Below are positions 42,994-51,259 of a stretch of DNA of 64,000 nucleotides, piece by piece. Position 1 is the first letter of the stretch. Every line of letters begins with the position of its first letter. The position numbers were made by a program, and so were the translations under genes. Source of the stretch: Mesorhizobium kowhaii. GTDB taxonomy: Bacteria > Pseudomonadota > Alphaproteobacteria > Rhizobiales > Rhizobiaceae. The stretch is from NCBI RefSeq assembly GCF_003253745.1, contig NZ_MZXV01000027.1, positions 1 to 64,000 on the forward strand, in the 5' to 3' direction. The notes under the pieces were generated by a model that was not told the origin of the DNA, searched no databases, and saw only the letters and a program-made list of their open reading frames with translations.

Positions 42994-43719
42994 ATGGCGA
43001 TGGACGCGCGGGAATCGACCGGAACGGCTGGGCAGATGCCAGTGGTGGTTGCCCGTTCGCTCGGCCATGGCAAGCTCAGCCGCCTGAAAGCTGCGCTGCG
43101 CGTGTCCGCTCTCTCTCTGCTCATACTCGCAACATTGTTTGCTGGCGGCTTTGGCTGGTTCGCCAACAAGGTCAGCCATCTGACGACGCCCGCCGATCCG
43201 GCCAAGGCCGACGCGATCATCGTTTTGACCGGCGGCCAGTCCCGCCTTGACGCCGCGATGGATCTGCTGGCGTCCGGCAAGGGCGAGCGGCTGTTGATCA
43301 GCGGCGTGCATCCTTCCGCCAGCCGTCGCCAGTTGCAAGCGGCAATCGGTGGCGACAAGCGCTTGTTCTCTTGCTGCGTCGACATCGACCGCGCCGCGCT
43401 GGACACTGTCGGCAATGCCGAGGAGAGCGCCAAATGGGTGGAGAGCCATGCCTACGGCACGGTGATCCTCGTCACCAACAACTATCATATGCCGCGCAGC
43501 CTGTTGGAAATGGGCCGGCTGCTGCATGGCGCCAAGCTCGAGCCCTATCCGGTGGTCAACACCAACCTCGACAATGGCAGCTGGCTGACCAAGCCGCGGG
43601 CATTGCGCGTGCTGTTCACCGAATACAACAAATATCTGCTGGCGCTGGCGCGCGGCATCGTGCCGATGAAGCCGACATCAGACGGCATCGCGCTGGCCGA
43701 AACCGCGGCCGGCGGCTGA
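42994..43719 (+). CDS. YdcF/ElyC-family (DUF218) membrane protein
   Basis: A 241-residue protein with one N-terminal helix (about 37-57) and a periplasmic DUF218 domain: DAIIVLTGGQSRLDAAMDLLASGKGERLLISG opens it, VESHAYGTVILVTNNYHMPRS contains the conserved Asn/His near the presumed active site, and LARGIVP ends it. ElyC/SanA/YdcF proteins affect cell-envelope and peptidoglycan precursor metabolism. In many Rhizobiales it lies directly between ftsX and plsC; here three unrelated genes separate it from plsC. It may have its own promoter in the 132-base gap after ftsX. Confidence 0.85.
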   Translation: MAMDARESTGTAGQMPVVVARSLGHGKLSRLKAALRVSALSLLILATLFAGGFGWFANKVSHLTTPADPAKADAIIVLTGGQSRLDAAMDLLASGKGERLLISGVHPSASRRQLQAAIGGDKRLFSCCVDIDRAALDTVGNAEESAKWVESHAYGTVILVTNNYHMPRSLLEMGRLLHGAKLEPYPVVNTNLDNGSWLTKPRALRVLFTEYNKYLLALARGIVPMKPTSDGIALAETAAGG

Positions 43720-43723
43720 ACCA

Positions 43724-44356
43724 TCATCCCCCGGCGGCAGCGCCTGAAATCCCTTTGAGGCGCGCGATCTCCTGTTCAAGGCGCTCGATACGCCTGTCCC
43801 GTTCACCGAGCGCCGCTGCCACGTCAGCCGCCTCGAACCGCTGCGGGATATGTTGCGGGCAGTTGGAGTCCCAGGCCGAGACCGTGAACAGGATGACCTG
43901 CTCGGGGCGGGCCTTGTAGTCCTGCGGCATAAGCCTTGCCATCAGCTCGGCATCGTTCTCGACGACGCGGGCCGTGCCCCAGATCTTGATGCGCTGTCGG
44001 TGGGCATAGTCGATCAGGAACAGGAATGCCTGCGGATTGTCGGCCAGATTGCCCTGCGTGATGAACTGCCTGTTGCCGGAGAAATCCGCGAAGCCGATCG
44101 TGTGTTGATCCAGCACCTTGAGAAAGCCGGCGGGTCCACCGCGATGCTGGATGTAAGGCTGGCCATCGCCATTGGCCGTCGACAGGAAGACGCTGGTCTG
44201 CATCTCGATGAAGGCGGCAAGGTCGGGCGTGATATCAGCTTGCCAGCCGCCACGCTCCTCGACGCGGGCATAGGACTGGCGTGACCCCTTGCGGGCCTGG
44301 ATCGCCTTGACGGTCGGCGTGAAGGCGACGTCGCTGGTGAAAGCGTGAGCATTCAT
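43724..44356 (-). CDS. Pyridoxamine 5'-phosphate oxidase-family FMN protein
   Basis: A 210-residue split-barrel flavoprotein. The core GWQADITPDLAAFIEMQTSVFLSTANGDGQPYIQHRGGPAGFLKVL matches the PNPOx-like domain, and FADFSGNRQFITQGNLADNPQAFLFLIDYAHRQRIKIWGTARV forms the second half. A C-terminal coiled segment (LGERDRRIERLEQEIARLKG) may serve oligomerisation. Substrate unknown; this subgroup includes FMN-dependent flavin or F420-type reductases and oxidoreductases. Together with the NTF2-like gene (25-base gap) and the divergent LysR gene it forms a self-contained module inserted after ydcF. Confidence 0.85.
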   Translation of the reverse strand: MNAHAFTSDVAFTPTVKAIQARKGSRQSYARVEERGGWQADITPDLAAFIEMQTSVFLSTANGDGQPYIQHRGGPAGFLKVLDQHTIGFADFSGNRQFITQGNLADNPQAFLFLIDYAHRQRIKIWGTARVVENDAELMARLMPQDYKARPEQVILFTVSAWDSNCPQHIPQRFEAADVAAALGERDRRIERLEQEIARLKGISGAAAGG

Positions 44357-44380
44357 TAAAGCCTCCTTGCCCGGACAATC

Positions 44381-44851
44381 CTAAAGCCCAAGCTCCGACA
44401 ATGACGGGTGGTCGTCCGGGCGCCGGCCGAGCGGCCAGTGATATTTGCGATCGGCCGCGCCGATCGGCAGGTCGTTGATGCTGGCGATGCGCAGGCGCAT
44501 CAGCCCGTGTTCGTCGAATTCCCAGTTTTCGTTGCCATAGCTGCGGAACCATGAGCCGCTGTCGTCGTGCCATTCATAGGCGAAGCGCACGGCAATGCGG
44601 TTGCCGTGGAAGGCCCAGACCTCCTTGATCAGCCGGTAGTCGAGCTCGCGGCTCCACTTGCGCGTCAGGAAAGCCTGGATGGCATCACGGCCTTGCAGGA
44701 ACTCGGCGCGGTTGCGCCAGCGGCTATCCGTTGTGTAGGCAAGCGCGACCCGGGCCGGATCGCGCGAATTCCAGGCATCCTCGGCCATGCGCGCCTTCTG
44801 CGCGGCAGTCTCGGCTGTGAATGGCGGCAGCGGTGGGCGGCTTTCAGACAT
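44381..44851 (-). CDS. NTF2-like (DUF1348/SnoaL-like) protein
   Basis: A 156-residue single-domain protein of the DUF1348 family with NTF2-like fold: [35 protein letters not shown], then [21 protein letters not shown] and [30 protein letters not shown]. The family is poorly characterised; many members are encoded with LysR regulators and oxidoreductases. The start ATG 44851 has GGAGTTACC just upstream, a good ribosome site; an in-frame start at 44917 would be longer. It is likely co-transcribed with the downstream flavoprotein and controlled by the divergent LysR gene. Confidence 0.87.
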   Translation of the reverse strand: MSESRPPLPPFTAETAAQKARMAEDAWNSRDPARVALAYTTDSRWRNRAEFLQGRDAIQAFLTRKWSRELDYRLIKEVWAFHGNRIAVRFAYEWHDDSGSWFRSYGNENWEFDEHGLMRLRIASINDLPIGAADRKYHWPLGRRPDDHPSLSELGL

Positions 44852-44951
44852 GGTAACTCCTTGCTCGTCGAGGCCATGCTGCAGACAGGCCAAGAATCCC
44901 CATATAAAGCCTTCCATCCTTCAAATGCAGATGACATATTCGCAATCCGTC

Positions 44952-44968
44952 CTTCCATTTTCTGGAAG
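44952..44968 (+). promoter_or_regulatory. Dyad overlapping the LysR ribosome binding site
   Basis: CTTCCA (44952-44957) and TGGAAG (44963-44968) form a perfect inverted repeat around TTTTC, ending six bases before the LysR start. The right arm GGAAG is also the Shine-Dalgarno sequence, so the dyad may act as an operator for autorepression or as a hairpin hiding the ribosome site. Confidence 0.45.
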
Positions 44969-44973
44969 AAGCT

Positions 44974-45876
44974 ATGGATCGTCTCGAAGCCATGTCGCTC
45001 TTTGTCGCCGCGGTGGAGGCAGGCAGCCTTTCCGCCGCGGCCCGCCGTTTCGGCATTCCGCTGGCCACGGTCAGCCGCAAGGTTTCCGATCTCGAACGAC
45101 ATCTGAACACACGCCTGTTGAACCGTTCGACGCGCCGGCTGACGCCGACGGATGCCGGCCAGGCCTATCTTGCCGCCTGCCGCCGCATCCTCGACGACGT
45201 CGGCGAAGCCGAACGCACGGCAGCCGGCGAGTACAGCGCGCCGACTGGCGAACTGGCCATCACCGCCCCGGTCGTCTTTGGTCGCCTGCACGTGCTGCCG
45301 GTCGTCACCGGCTTTCTCGCGGCCTATCCCGACGTGAACATCCGCCTGACGCTCGCAGATCGCATAACCCAGCTGGTCGAGGACCATTTCGATCTCGCCA
45401 TTCGCATCGGCCAGTTGCCCGATTCGAGCCTGGTCGCCATTGCTGTTGGCTCGATCCGCCGCGTCGCTTGTGCGAGCCCGGCCTATCTGGCCGAACATGG
45501 CACGCCGATGACCCCGCAGGATCTGGAAACACACAGTTGCATCACGTTCGAGCGACTTGCTTCCGCCGCCACCTGGAGCTTCACCCAGGACAGGATGGAA
45601 GTCCCGGTTCAGGTCCGCTCGCGGCTTCAGGTCAACACCGCCGAGGCGGCCATCGATGCGGCGATTGCCGGCGTCGGGCTGACAAAAGTGCTTTCCTATC
45701 AGATCGAAGCCGCACTGCGGTCAGGCACGCTGCGCATCCTGCTTCAGGAGTTCGAGCCTGAACCATGGCCGGTAAGCCTGGTGCATGCCGGCCACGGCCT
45801 GCTGCCAGTCAAGTTGCGCGCATTTCTCGATTTCGCGGCGCCGCGTCTGAAGGAGCGTCTGGCGCGATTGATGTAG
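44974..45876 (+). CDS. LysR-family transcriptional regulator
   Basis: A 300-residue LysR protein. DNA-binding winged helix: MDRLEAMSLFVAAVEAGSLSAAARRFGIPLATVSRKVSDLE (1-41). The effector domain begins near GELAITAPVVFGRLHV, of the type found in regulators of NADPH-dependent or quinone reductases. Divergent from the NTF2-like/flavoprotein pair with 122 bases between, which it most likely controls. The inserted module seems complete in itself (regulator plus two targets). Stop codon and 115 bases of non-repeat sequence separate it from plsC. Confidence 0.9.
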   Translation: MDRLEAMSLFVAAVEAGSLSAAARRFGIPLATVSRKVSDLERHLNTRLLNRSTRRLTPTDAGQAYLAACRRILDDVGEAERTAAGEYSAPTGELAITAPVVFGRLHVLPVVTGFLAAYPDVNIRLTLADRITQLVEDHFDLAIRIGQLPDSSLVAIAVGSIRRVACASPAYLAEHGTPMTPQDLETHSCITFERLASAATWSFTQDRMEVPVQVRSRLQVNTAEAAIDAAIAGVGLTKVLSYQIEAALRSGTLRILLQEFEPEPWPVSLVHAGHGLLPVKLRAFLDFAAPRLKERLARLM

Positions 45877-45991
45877 CTGAACCGGACCGATCGACGATCG
45901 TTCTTCTTCGCCGGTCAGAGCGGCTTGCGGCCATTTCCTTTTTCCCCGCGCTTGGTGTAACCAACGCACACCTCCTCACCGGGCCTCCCCC

Positions 45992-46780
45992 ATGCTCTAT
46001 GTCCGATCGCTGGCGTTCAATTTCGTCTTCTACGTCAATCTGATCGTCCAGATGATCCTCTGGACCCCCTATTATTTCCTGTCGCCTCGCCACCGCGCCT
46101 GGTTCGTGCCGAAGTTCTGGTCGCGCACCTCGATGTGGCTCTATGACAAGATCGCCGGCACCAGCAACGACATCACCGGCCAGGAAAACCTGCCGGAAGG
46201 CTCCTTCATCCTGGCGCCCAAGCACCAGTCGTTCTGGGACGCGATCGCCTTCTTCCCCTTCCTCCAGGACCCGCTCTATATCCTCAAGCGCGAGCTGACC
46301 TGGATCCCGTTCTTCGGCTGGTACATCATGAAGATGCGCATGATCCCGGTCGACCGCGGCAGCCGCTCCAAGGCGCTGAAGGCAGTGGTCGCCGCGACCA
46401 GGCAGGAAATGGCGCGCAACCCACGCCAGCTGATCATTTATCCGGAGGGGACGCGCCGCGCGCCGGGCGACGAGCCGGCCTACAAATACGGCATCGTCGA
46501 AATCTATTCGCAGCTTGGCGTTCCAGTGGTGCCGGTCGCCCATGTCGCCGGTCTCTACTGGCCCCGCCGCAAATTCCTGCGCTACCCCGGCACGATCAAG
46601 GCCCGGTTCCTGCCGCCGATCCCGCCCGGCTTGAGCAAGGAGGAATTCATGGAGCGGCTGATCGGTGAAACCGAGGCTGCCTGTGACCAGCTCCTCATCG
46701 AGGCATCCCGCGCGCCCAACCCGCCGGCCTTTCCGCCGACGGCAATGAAGCGGTTGCGGGAACTCGGCGCGAAAGCCTGA
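45992..46780 (+). CDS. plsC: 1-acyl-sn-glycerol-3-phosphate acyltransferase
   Basis: A 262-residue membrane-bound acyltransferase that makes phosphatidic acid. The catalytic HxxxxD motif is His78-Asp83 (KHQSFWD), the glycerol-phosphate binding motif IIYPEGTRR is at 148-156, and an N-terminal helix (8-30) anchors it to the inner membrane. Length and motifs match PlsC of Rhizobiales. It is usually directly downstream of the ydcF-type gene; here the LysR gene precedes it in the same direction. No strong ribosome site, although GGCCTCC is close to the ATG. Confidence 0.92.
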   Translation: MLYVRSLAFNFVFYVNLIVQMILWTPYYFLSPRHRAWFVPKFWSRTSMWLYDKIAGTSNDITGQENLPEGSFILAPKHQSFWDAIAFFPFLQDPLYILKRELTWIPFFGWYIMKMRMIPVDRGSRSKALKAVVAATRQEMARNPRQLIIYPEGTRRAPGDEPAYKYGIVEIYSQLGVPVVPVAHVAGLYWPRRKFLRYPGTIKARFLPPIPPGLSKEEFMERLIGETEAACDQLLIEASRAPNPPAFPPTAMKRLRELGAKA

Positions 46781-46799
46781 AAGGCTCCTGACCCGACAC

Positions 46800-47426
46800 T
46801 CAGCCGAACACGGCCAGCGCGGTGGTCAACACCAGCGTCGCGGCAAAGACCAGATTGATGATCCGCGAGGCCGCGGGCTGGCGCAGGAAGCGGGCGAACG
46901 CTGCGCCTGCGACAAGCCACAGAGCGTGGATGGCGACGATCATCAGCGCGAGAACGGTGAGCTTGAGCCATAGGCCGATATCGCGGGCGCCTTGGCTCGA
47001 CGAGGCGCCGGCGAACACCGCGGCGATCGCCACATAGGCTTTTGGGTTGGCGACAGCCAGCAGAAACCCGGCCAGCCATGTCGGGCGCGAAGCCTCGGCC
47101 ACGCGCGCCGCCAACGGCGGGGCCGCGGCGATCTTGAACGCGAGATAGAGGATGTAGGCGGCGGAGGCGAAAGCCAGCAGCGGCGCCAGCCTCGGCATCG
47201 ACGTGAGCACCGCCATGACCCCGGTCGCCACAACCAGCAGCACGGCGATCGTACCCAGGACGATCCCGCAGGTATAGCGCAGCGAGTGGCGCATCCCGAA
47301 GGCGGCTCCGACGGCGGTGACGCTTATCGTTGCCGGCCCCGGGCTGCCCATGACGACGGCGGCGGCAAGCAGCAGCGCGAGCAGCTGGTGCCAAAAATCC
47401 TGCTGCGAAAGAAGCGGTTCGGCCAT
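46800..47426 (-). CDS. LysE-family amino-acid exporter
   Basis: A 208-residue RhtB/LysE-type exporter with five to six helices. The first helix ends with the family signature GSPGPATISVTAVGAAFGMRHSLRY (about 28-52), followed by a typical ILYLAFKI segment and ANPKAYVAIAAVFAGAS in the second half. Substrate (an amino acid or its derivative) is not deducible. It converges on plsC with 19 bases between stops and shares direction with the aldo/keto reductase gene upstream, which ends 91 bases before its start. Confidence 0.88.
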   Translation of the reverse strand: MAEPLLSQQDFWHQLLALLLAAAVVMGSPGPATISVTAVGAAFGMRHSLRYTCGIVLGTIAVLLVVATGVMAVLTSMPRLAPLLAFASAAYILYLAFKIAAAPPLAARVAEASRPTWLAGFLLAVANPKAYVAIAAVFAGASSSQGARDIGLWLKLTVLALMIVAIHALWLVAGAAFARFLRQPAASRIINLVFAATLVLTTALAVFG

Positions 47427-47517
47427 CTCACCCTCTGCCTTGCTCCGTGCGACGGACGGTATGGCAAGACAAGCGGGTGGTCTTGGACGTTCGTGCGTGC
47501 AGCGGCTGCCGGAAGGT

Positions 47518-48465
47518 TCAGCCGCTCGCTCTGTCGAGCTCGGCCATGTCGTCGGCGGTCAATTTCAGCGATGCCGCCTTGATCAGGCTGTCCATCTGCT
47601 CAGGCTTGGTGGCACTGGCGATCGGCGCGGTGACGCCTGGCCGCGCGATAACCCAGGCAAGCGCAACCTCCGCCTGCTTGGCCGAATGCCTGGCCGACAC
47701 CGCATCGAGCGCCGCGAGGATGCGCGTGCCGCGCGCGTTGAGGTAGTCTTTCACCCCGCCGCCACGCGGGCTTTGGCCAAGATCGGCCTCGCCGCGGTAT
47801 TTGCCGCTGAGGAAGCCCTTGGCCAGGCTGAAATAGGTGATGACGCCTATATCCTCGGCCACGCACAGATCGCGCAACGGCCCGTCGAAGGAGGAGCGAT
47901 CGTAGAGATTGTATTCCGGCTGCAGCACCTCGTAACGCGGCAGGCTGCGCAGGCTTGCCACATCGAGTGCGGCGCGCAACTGGCCGGCGTCGAGGTTCGA
48001 GCAGCCGGCATAGCGTATCTTGCCCTTGGCGAGCAGCTTCTCGTAAGCGCCAAGGGTTTCCTCATAGGGCGTGGTCGGATCCGGCCAGTGCGACAGATAG
48101 AGGTCGATGACGTCCGTCTGCAGCCGCTTCAGCGACGCGTCGACGGCCTTTTCGATATAGGCCGCGGACAGGTCCTTGTGGCCCTGCCCCATATCCGAAC
48201 CGACCTTGGTGACCACCACGACGTGATCGCGATTGCCACGGTCCTTCATCCACTTGCCGATGATGGTTTCCGATTCGCCGCCCTTGTGGCCGGGCACCCA
48301 GCGCGAATAGGCGTCCGCGGTATCGACGGCGTTGAGACCGGCCCCGACGAAGCGGTCGAGCAGGTCGAACGAGGTCTTCTCGTCAGCGGTCCAGCCGAAG
48401 ACATTGCCACCCAGAACCAGCGGCGCGATGGAAAGGTCGGTGCGACCGAGACGGCGTTTCTGCAA
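47518..48465 (-). CDS. Aldo/keto reductase
   Basis: A 315-residue NADPH-dependent oxidoreductase with the TIM-barrel AKR fold. The catalytic tetrad region is seen as DTADAYSRW (Asp47/Tyr52 area), the lysine in VVVVTKVGSDM and the histidine in DVIDLYLSHWPD. NADPH-binding residues occur in PIASATKPEQM. The subgroup resembles general-stress AKRs such as YghZ/YdhF relatives. Substrate unknown. It stands alone on the minus strand, 121 bases after the cyclotransferase gene; nothing links them functionally. Confidence 0.9.
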   Translation of the reverse strand: MQKRRLGRTDLSIAPLVLGGNVFGWTADEKTSFDLLDRFVGAGLNAVDTADAYSRWVPGHKGGESETIIGKWMKDRGNRDHVVVVTKVGSDMGQGHKDLSAAYIEKAVDASLKRLQTDVIDLYLSHWPDPTTPYEETLGAYEKLLAKGKIRYAGCSNLDAGQLRAALDVASLRSLPRYEVLQPEYNLYDRSSFDGPLRDLCVAEDIGVITYFSLAKGFLSGKYRGEADLGQSPRGGGVKDYLNARGTRILAALDAVSARHSAKQAEVALAWVIARPGVTAPIASATKPEQMDSLIKAASLKLTADDMAELDRASG

Positions 48466-48585
48466 GGCGTATCTCCGGGATATTGGGGGCGGGCGAATGC
48501 AGCCCTGGCTGAGGCTCGGAACCTAACCTAGGTCTTGCCTCATCGAGGTCAAAGGCCTGGCCGCTTTTTCCGCAGAGCCAGCGCT

Positions 48586-49107
48586 TCACAAAGGCGCGAC
48601 CAGGCGCGCCACACCCTCCAGCCAATGGTCGCTTATCCCCAGCGCTTCAAGGTGTTCCAGCGTGCTGATCACATAGTCCTCATTGTTGCCGGACTGGCCG
48701 ACCGCGCCACGCACCACCGCCGCTGCATCCGCCGCGTCGAGCGCGCCGGCATATTGCTCATGTTGGCGGTCGACGATGTAGGCCACCGCCTCGACCGTGC
48801 CGCCGCCGTCGAGGCGAACCTTGAGCGTGCGTTCGAGATAGACGTTGGTGACCAGTTCGCGCTCGCGCAGATAGGCAATGACCTCGTCGCGCAATTCGCC
48901 GGGCACGCGGAACGCCAGGCCGACGCAGGAGCCGCCACGGTCGAGACCGAGCACCAGCCCCGGCCGCTGACGCGTGCCGCGATGCACGAAGGAGTAGACG
49001 CACAGCGAGCGCCGGTAGCCGTGCAGGCGGGCACGTTGCGTTTCGACATGCGCGAAACCCGGCCGCCAGATCAGCGACCCATAGCCAAACACCCAAAAAT
49101 CGCCCAT
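48586..49107 (-). CDS. Gamma-glutamylcyclotransferase (ChaC-like)
   Basis: A 173-residue GGCT-fold protein. The N-terminal WVFGYGSLIWRPGF carries the substrate-binding YGSL motif, and the acidic residue after the central strands (RELVTNVYLER) occupies the usual catalytic-glutamate position of the ChaC subgroup. Such enzymes degrade glutathione to 5-oxoproline and Cys-Gly. Length is typical for ChaC. I start at ATG 49107 (MGDFWVFGYGS); the in-frame ATG at 49221 would place 38 unrelated residues in front. Divergent from the DUF2125 gene with 134 bases between. Confidence 0.88.
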   Translation of the reverse strand: MGDFWVFGYGSLIWRPGFAHVETQRARLHGYRRSLCVYSFVHRGTRQRPGLVLGLDRGGSCVGLAFRVPGELRDEVIAYLRERELVTNVYLERTLKVRLDGGGTVEAVAYIVDRQHEQYAGALDAADAAAVVRGAVGQSGNNEDYVISTLEHLEALGISDHWLEGVARLVAPL

Positions 49108-49241
49108 ATCGCCGCGCCTGATTGCAAAAGAGTGGCAGCACCGCACCGGAATCGGTGTTTTTTCCGTCCGCCTCTGTCTACCTATCGTTGTCGGAATCGC
49201 GAGTCCGCCTACAACACCCATGCGTTAACGAGAGCCAAAGC

Positions 49242-50240
49242 ATGACGTCAAGTGACGAACGCCAACCGAAGCGCCGACGCCGCCTGTTGTGGCTTGCCGC
49301 GTTCATCGTCGTGTTGTTCGCCATCTACAGCACTGGCTGGTTCTATCTGGCTGACCGGGTCAGAAGCGAAGCCGACAAGGCGGTTGCCACGCTCAACAAG
49401 AGTGGCGTCCAGGCCGGCTGCGCCAATCTCCAGGTCAGCGGCTATCCCCTGAGCTTTGCCATCTCCTGTGACAATCTCGCTTATGAGGACGATGCCAAGA
49501 ACGTCGCGGCCTCGGCCGGCAGCTTCAATGCCGTCGCCCAGATCACCCAGCCTCTGTCGCCGGTTGCCGATCTGCGCGGTCCGCTCAGGACCTCCGTTCC
49601 GGGCATGGTGCCGCTGTGGATCGACTGGGACAATCTGCAGGCCAACGTCAAACTGTCATGGCCGCTACCACGGCGGATTTCGCTGCAGGCCGAGGGCCTC
49701 TCCGGCCAGACTGATCCGGCCGACGACACCGATCCGGTCGAACTGTTCAGCGCCGGCAAGGCGGACGGCCAATTGCAGCCGAACGGTAGGGATATCGACT
49801 ATCTCGGCAACTTCAGCGATCTCGAGATCGATTCCGACGCGATCGGCGGGCGCGTGCTGCCGGCGCTCGATGCCAGCGGCGACGTGACGCTGAAGAACGG
49901 AGTGGCGCTGATCGGCACGCAAATGAAGAGCCTGCGCGGCCAGGCGATCGAGATCCGCAACCTCGACCTGTCGTCGGGCACGGCGCGCGTCACCGTTTCC
50001 GGACCGCTGTCGGTCGATGCCGAAGGCCTGATCGACGCCGACCTGATGATCAAGCTGAAGGACCCGAAGGCCGTGGCGGCCATCCTCGGCGGTGCCATCC
50101 CCGAGCAGAAAAGCCAGATCGAGCAGGGCTTTGCTGCCTTGGCGCTGCTCGGCAACGAACCGTCGATGCCGCTCAAGGTGGTCAAGGGCAAGGCCTCGCT
50201 CGGCTTCATCCCGCTGGGCAAGATCAAGCCGTTGGAATAA
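49242..50240 (+). CDS. DUF2125 domain protein
   Basis: A 332-residue membrane-anchored protein with one N-terminal helix (about 15-35, LLWLAAFIVVLFAIYSTGWFY) and a periplasmic DUF2125 domain that begins ADRVRSEADKAVATLNKSG. The family, common in Rhizobiales, has a duplicated beta-rich fold similar to other lipid-transfer or AsmA-like barrels; function unknown. No catalytic motif is seen. Two cysteines near the start (GCANL, SCDNL) are conserved within the family and may form a disulfide. Start ATG 49242 follows a weak GAGAG site. Repeat A4 starts at its stop codon. Confidence 0.85.
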   Translation: MTSSDERQPKRRRRLLWLAAFIVVLFAIYSTGWFYLADRVRSEADKAVATLNKSGVQAGCANLQVSGYPLSFAISCDNLAYEDDAKNVAASAGSFNAVAQITQPLSPVADLRGPLRTSVPGMVPLWIDWDNLQANVKLSWPLPRRISLQAEGLSGQTDPADDTDPVELFSAGKADGQLQPNGRDIDYLGNFSDLEIDSDAIGGRVLPALDASGDVTLKNGVALIGTQMKSLRGQAIEIRNLDLSSGTARVTVSGPLSVDAEGLIDADLMIKLKDPKAVAAILGGAIPEQKSQIEQGFAALALLGNEPSMPLKVVKGKASLGFIPLGKIKPLE

Positions 50241-50303
50241 GTGCATGTCGCCCAAAGGTGCGCAGCGGTTTTGGGACAACGACATGCATCAGGCAAAGAC
50301 TTG
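50238..50303 (+). repeat. Palindromic intergenic repeat, family A (A4)
   Basis: Begins at the DUF2125 stop TAA and reads TAAGTGCATGTCGCCCAAAG, GTGCGCAGCGGTTTTGG, GACAACGACATGCAT, then an AAAGACTT tail. TGCATGTCG and CGACATGCA are inverted arms. It is the best-preserved plus-strand copy and separates DUF2125 from the PfkB gene. Confidence 0.8.
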
Positions 50304-50328
50304 AAGTGCGCCGCATGAATCCCCTGAA

Positions 50329-51252
50329 ATGAACCGGCCCGTGAAACTGCTGAGTGTCGGCGCCCTGACGCTGGATACGATCCTGCGTGTCGAGACGCTG
50401 CCCGACCATCAGGGCAAGTTCATCGCCTCCGACGGCGTCCAGATCGCCGCGGGCATGGCGACGAGCGCGGCCTGCGCCGCGCATCGCCTGGGCGCCGACG
50501 TATCGCTGTGGGCGAGCGCGGGTGACGATTCTGTCGGCGATCAGCTGATCGCCGGGATCGAGGCGGAAGGCGTCGATTGCAGCTTCGTGCGCCGCGTCAG
50601 TGGCGCGCGCTCGGCGCTGGCCGCGATCCTGGTCGACGCGCATGGCGAGCGCATCATCGTGCCTTTCTATGACAGCCAAGCCCAGGTCGATCCCGAGGCA
50701 CTACCGGCGGCCGACCTCTCCGCATTCGATGCCGTGCTGGTCGACGTCCGCTGGCCCTGTGCCGCAGCCCTTGCCCTGGAGGCGGCGCGCGCCATCGGCC
50801 GGCCGGCTATCCTCGATGCCGATACCGCGCCGAGGGACGTGCTGGAGCTGCTGCTGCCGCTCGCATCCCATGTCGTCGCTTCTGAGCCGGCGGCGCGCAT
50901 TCTGTGCGGCGCGGAACTGGATTCGCGCCAGGCCTGTGAGGCACTTGCCCGGCGCGGCGATGCATTTGTCGCGGTTACGGGCGGCGCGGCTGGAACCTGG
51001 TGGTTCGATCGCGCGACGGGATCATCGCGCCATGTCGCGGCGCCAAAAATCAAGGCGGTCGACACGCTGGCCGCCGGCGATGTCTTTCACGGCGCCTTTG
51101 CCGTCGGGCTGGCGGAAGCCATGCCGGTCGAGCAGGCCTTGCGCTTCGCCAGTGCGGCCGCCGCGCTCAAATGCCTGCGCTTCGGCGGCAGATTGGGCGC
51201 GCCCGGCCGCGCCGAGACGCTGGCTATGGTTGCTGTGACCTGGCCTGTCTGA
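50329..51252 (+). CDS. PfkB-family carbohydrate kinase
   Basis: A 307-residue ribokinase-type kinase. N-terminal motif LLSVGALTLDTILRVETLP and the substrate region GVQIAAGMATSAACAAHRLGAD; the C-terminal signature DTLAAGDVFHGAFAVGLAE contains the catalytic Asp (AAGD) and the anion hole. Sugar substrate cannot be fixed: ribose, deoxyribose, adenosine or a sulfolactate-type sugar acid kinase are all possible. Read in the same direction as the DUF2125 gene, across repeat A4. It converges on tyrC with 7 bases between, so transcripts overlap. Confidence 0.88.
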   Translation: MNRPVKLLSVGALTLDTILRVETLPDHQGKFIASDGVQIAAGMATSAACAAHRLGADVSLWASAGDDSVGDQLIAGIEAEGVDCSFVRRVSGARSALAAILVDAHGERIIVPFYDSQAQVDPEALPAADLSAFDAVLVDVRWPCAAALALEAARAIGRPAILDADTAPRDVLELLLPLASHVVASEPAARILCGAELDSRQACEALARRGDAFVAVTGGAAGTWWFDRATGSSRHVAAPKIKAVDTLAAGDVFHGAFAVGLAEAMPVEQALRFASAAAALKCLRFGGRLGAPGRAETLAMVAVTWPV

Positions 51253-51259
51253 ATCAGAC

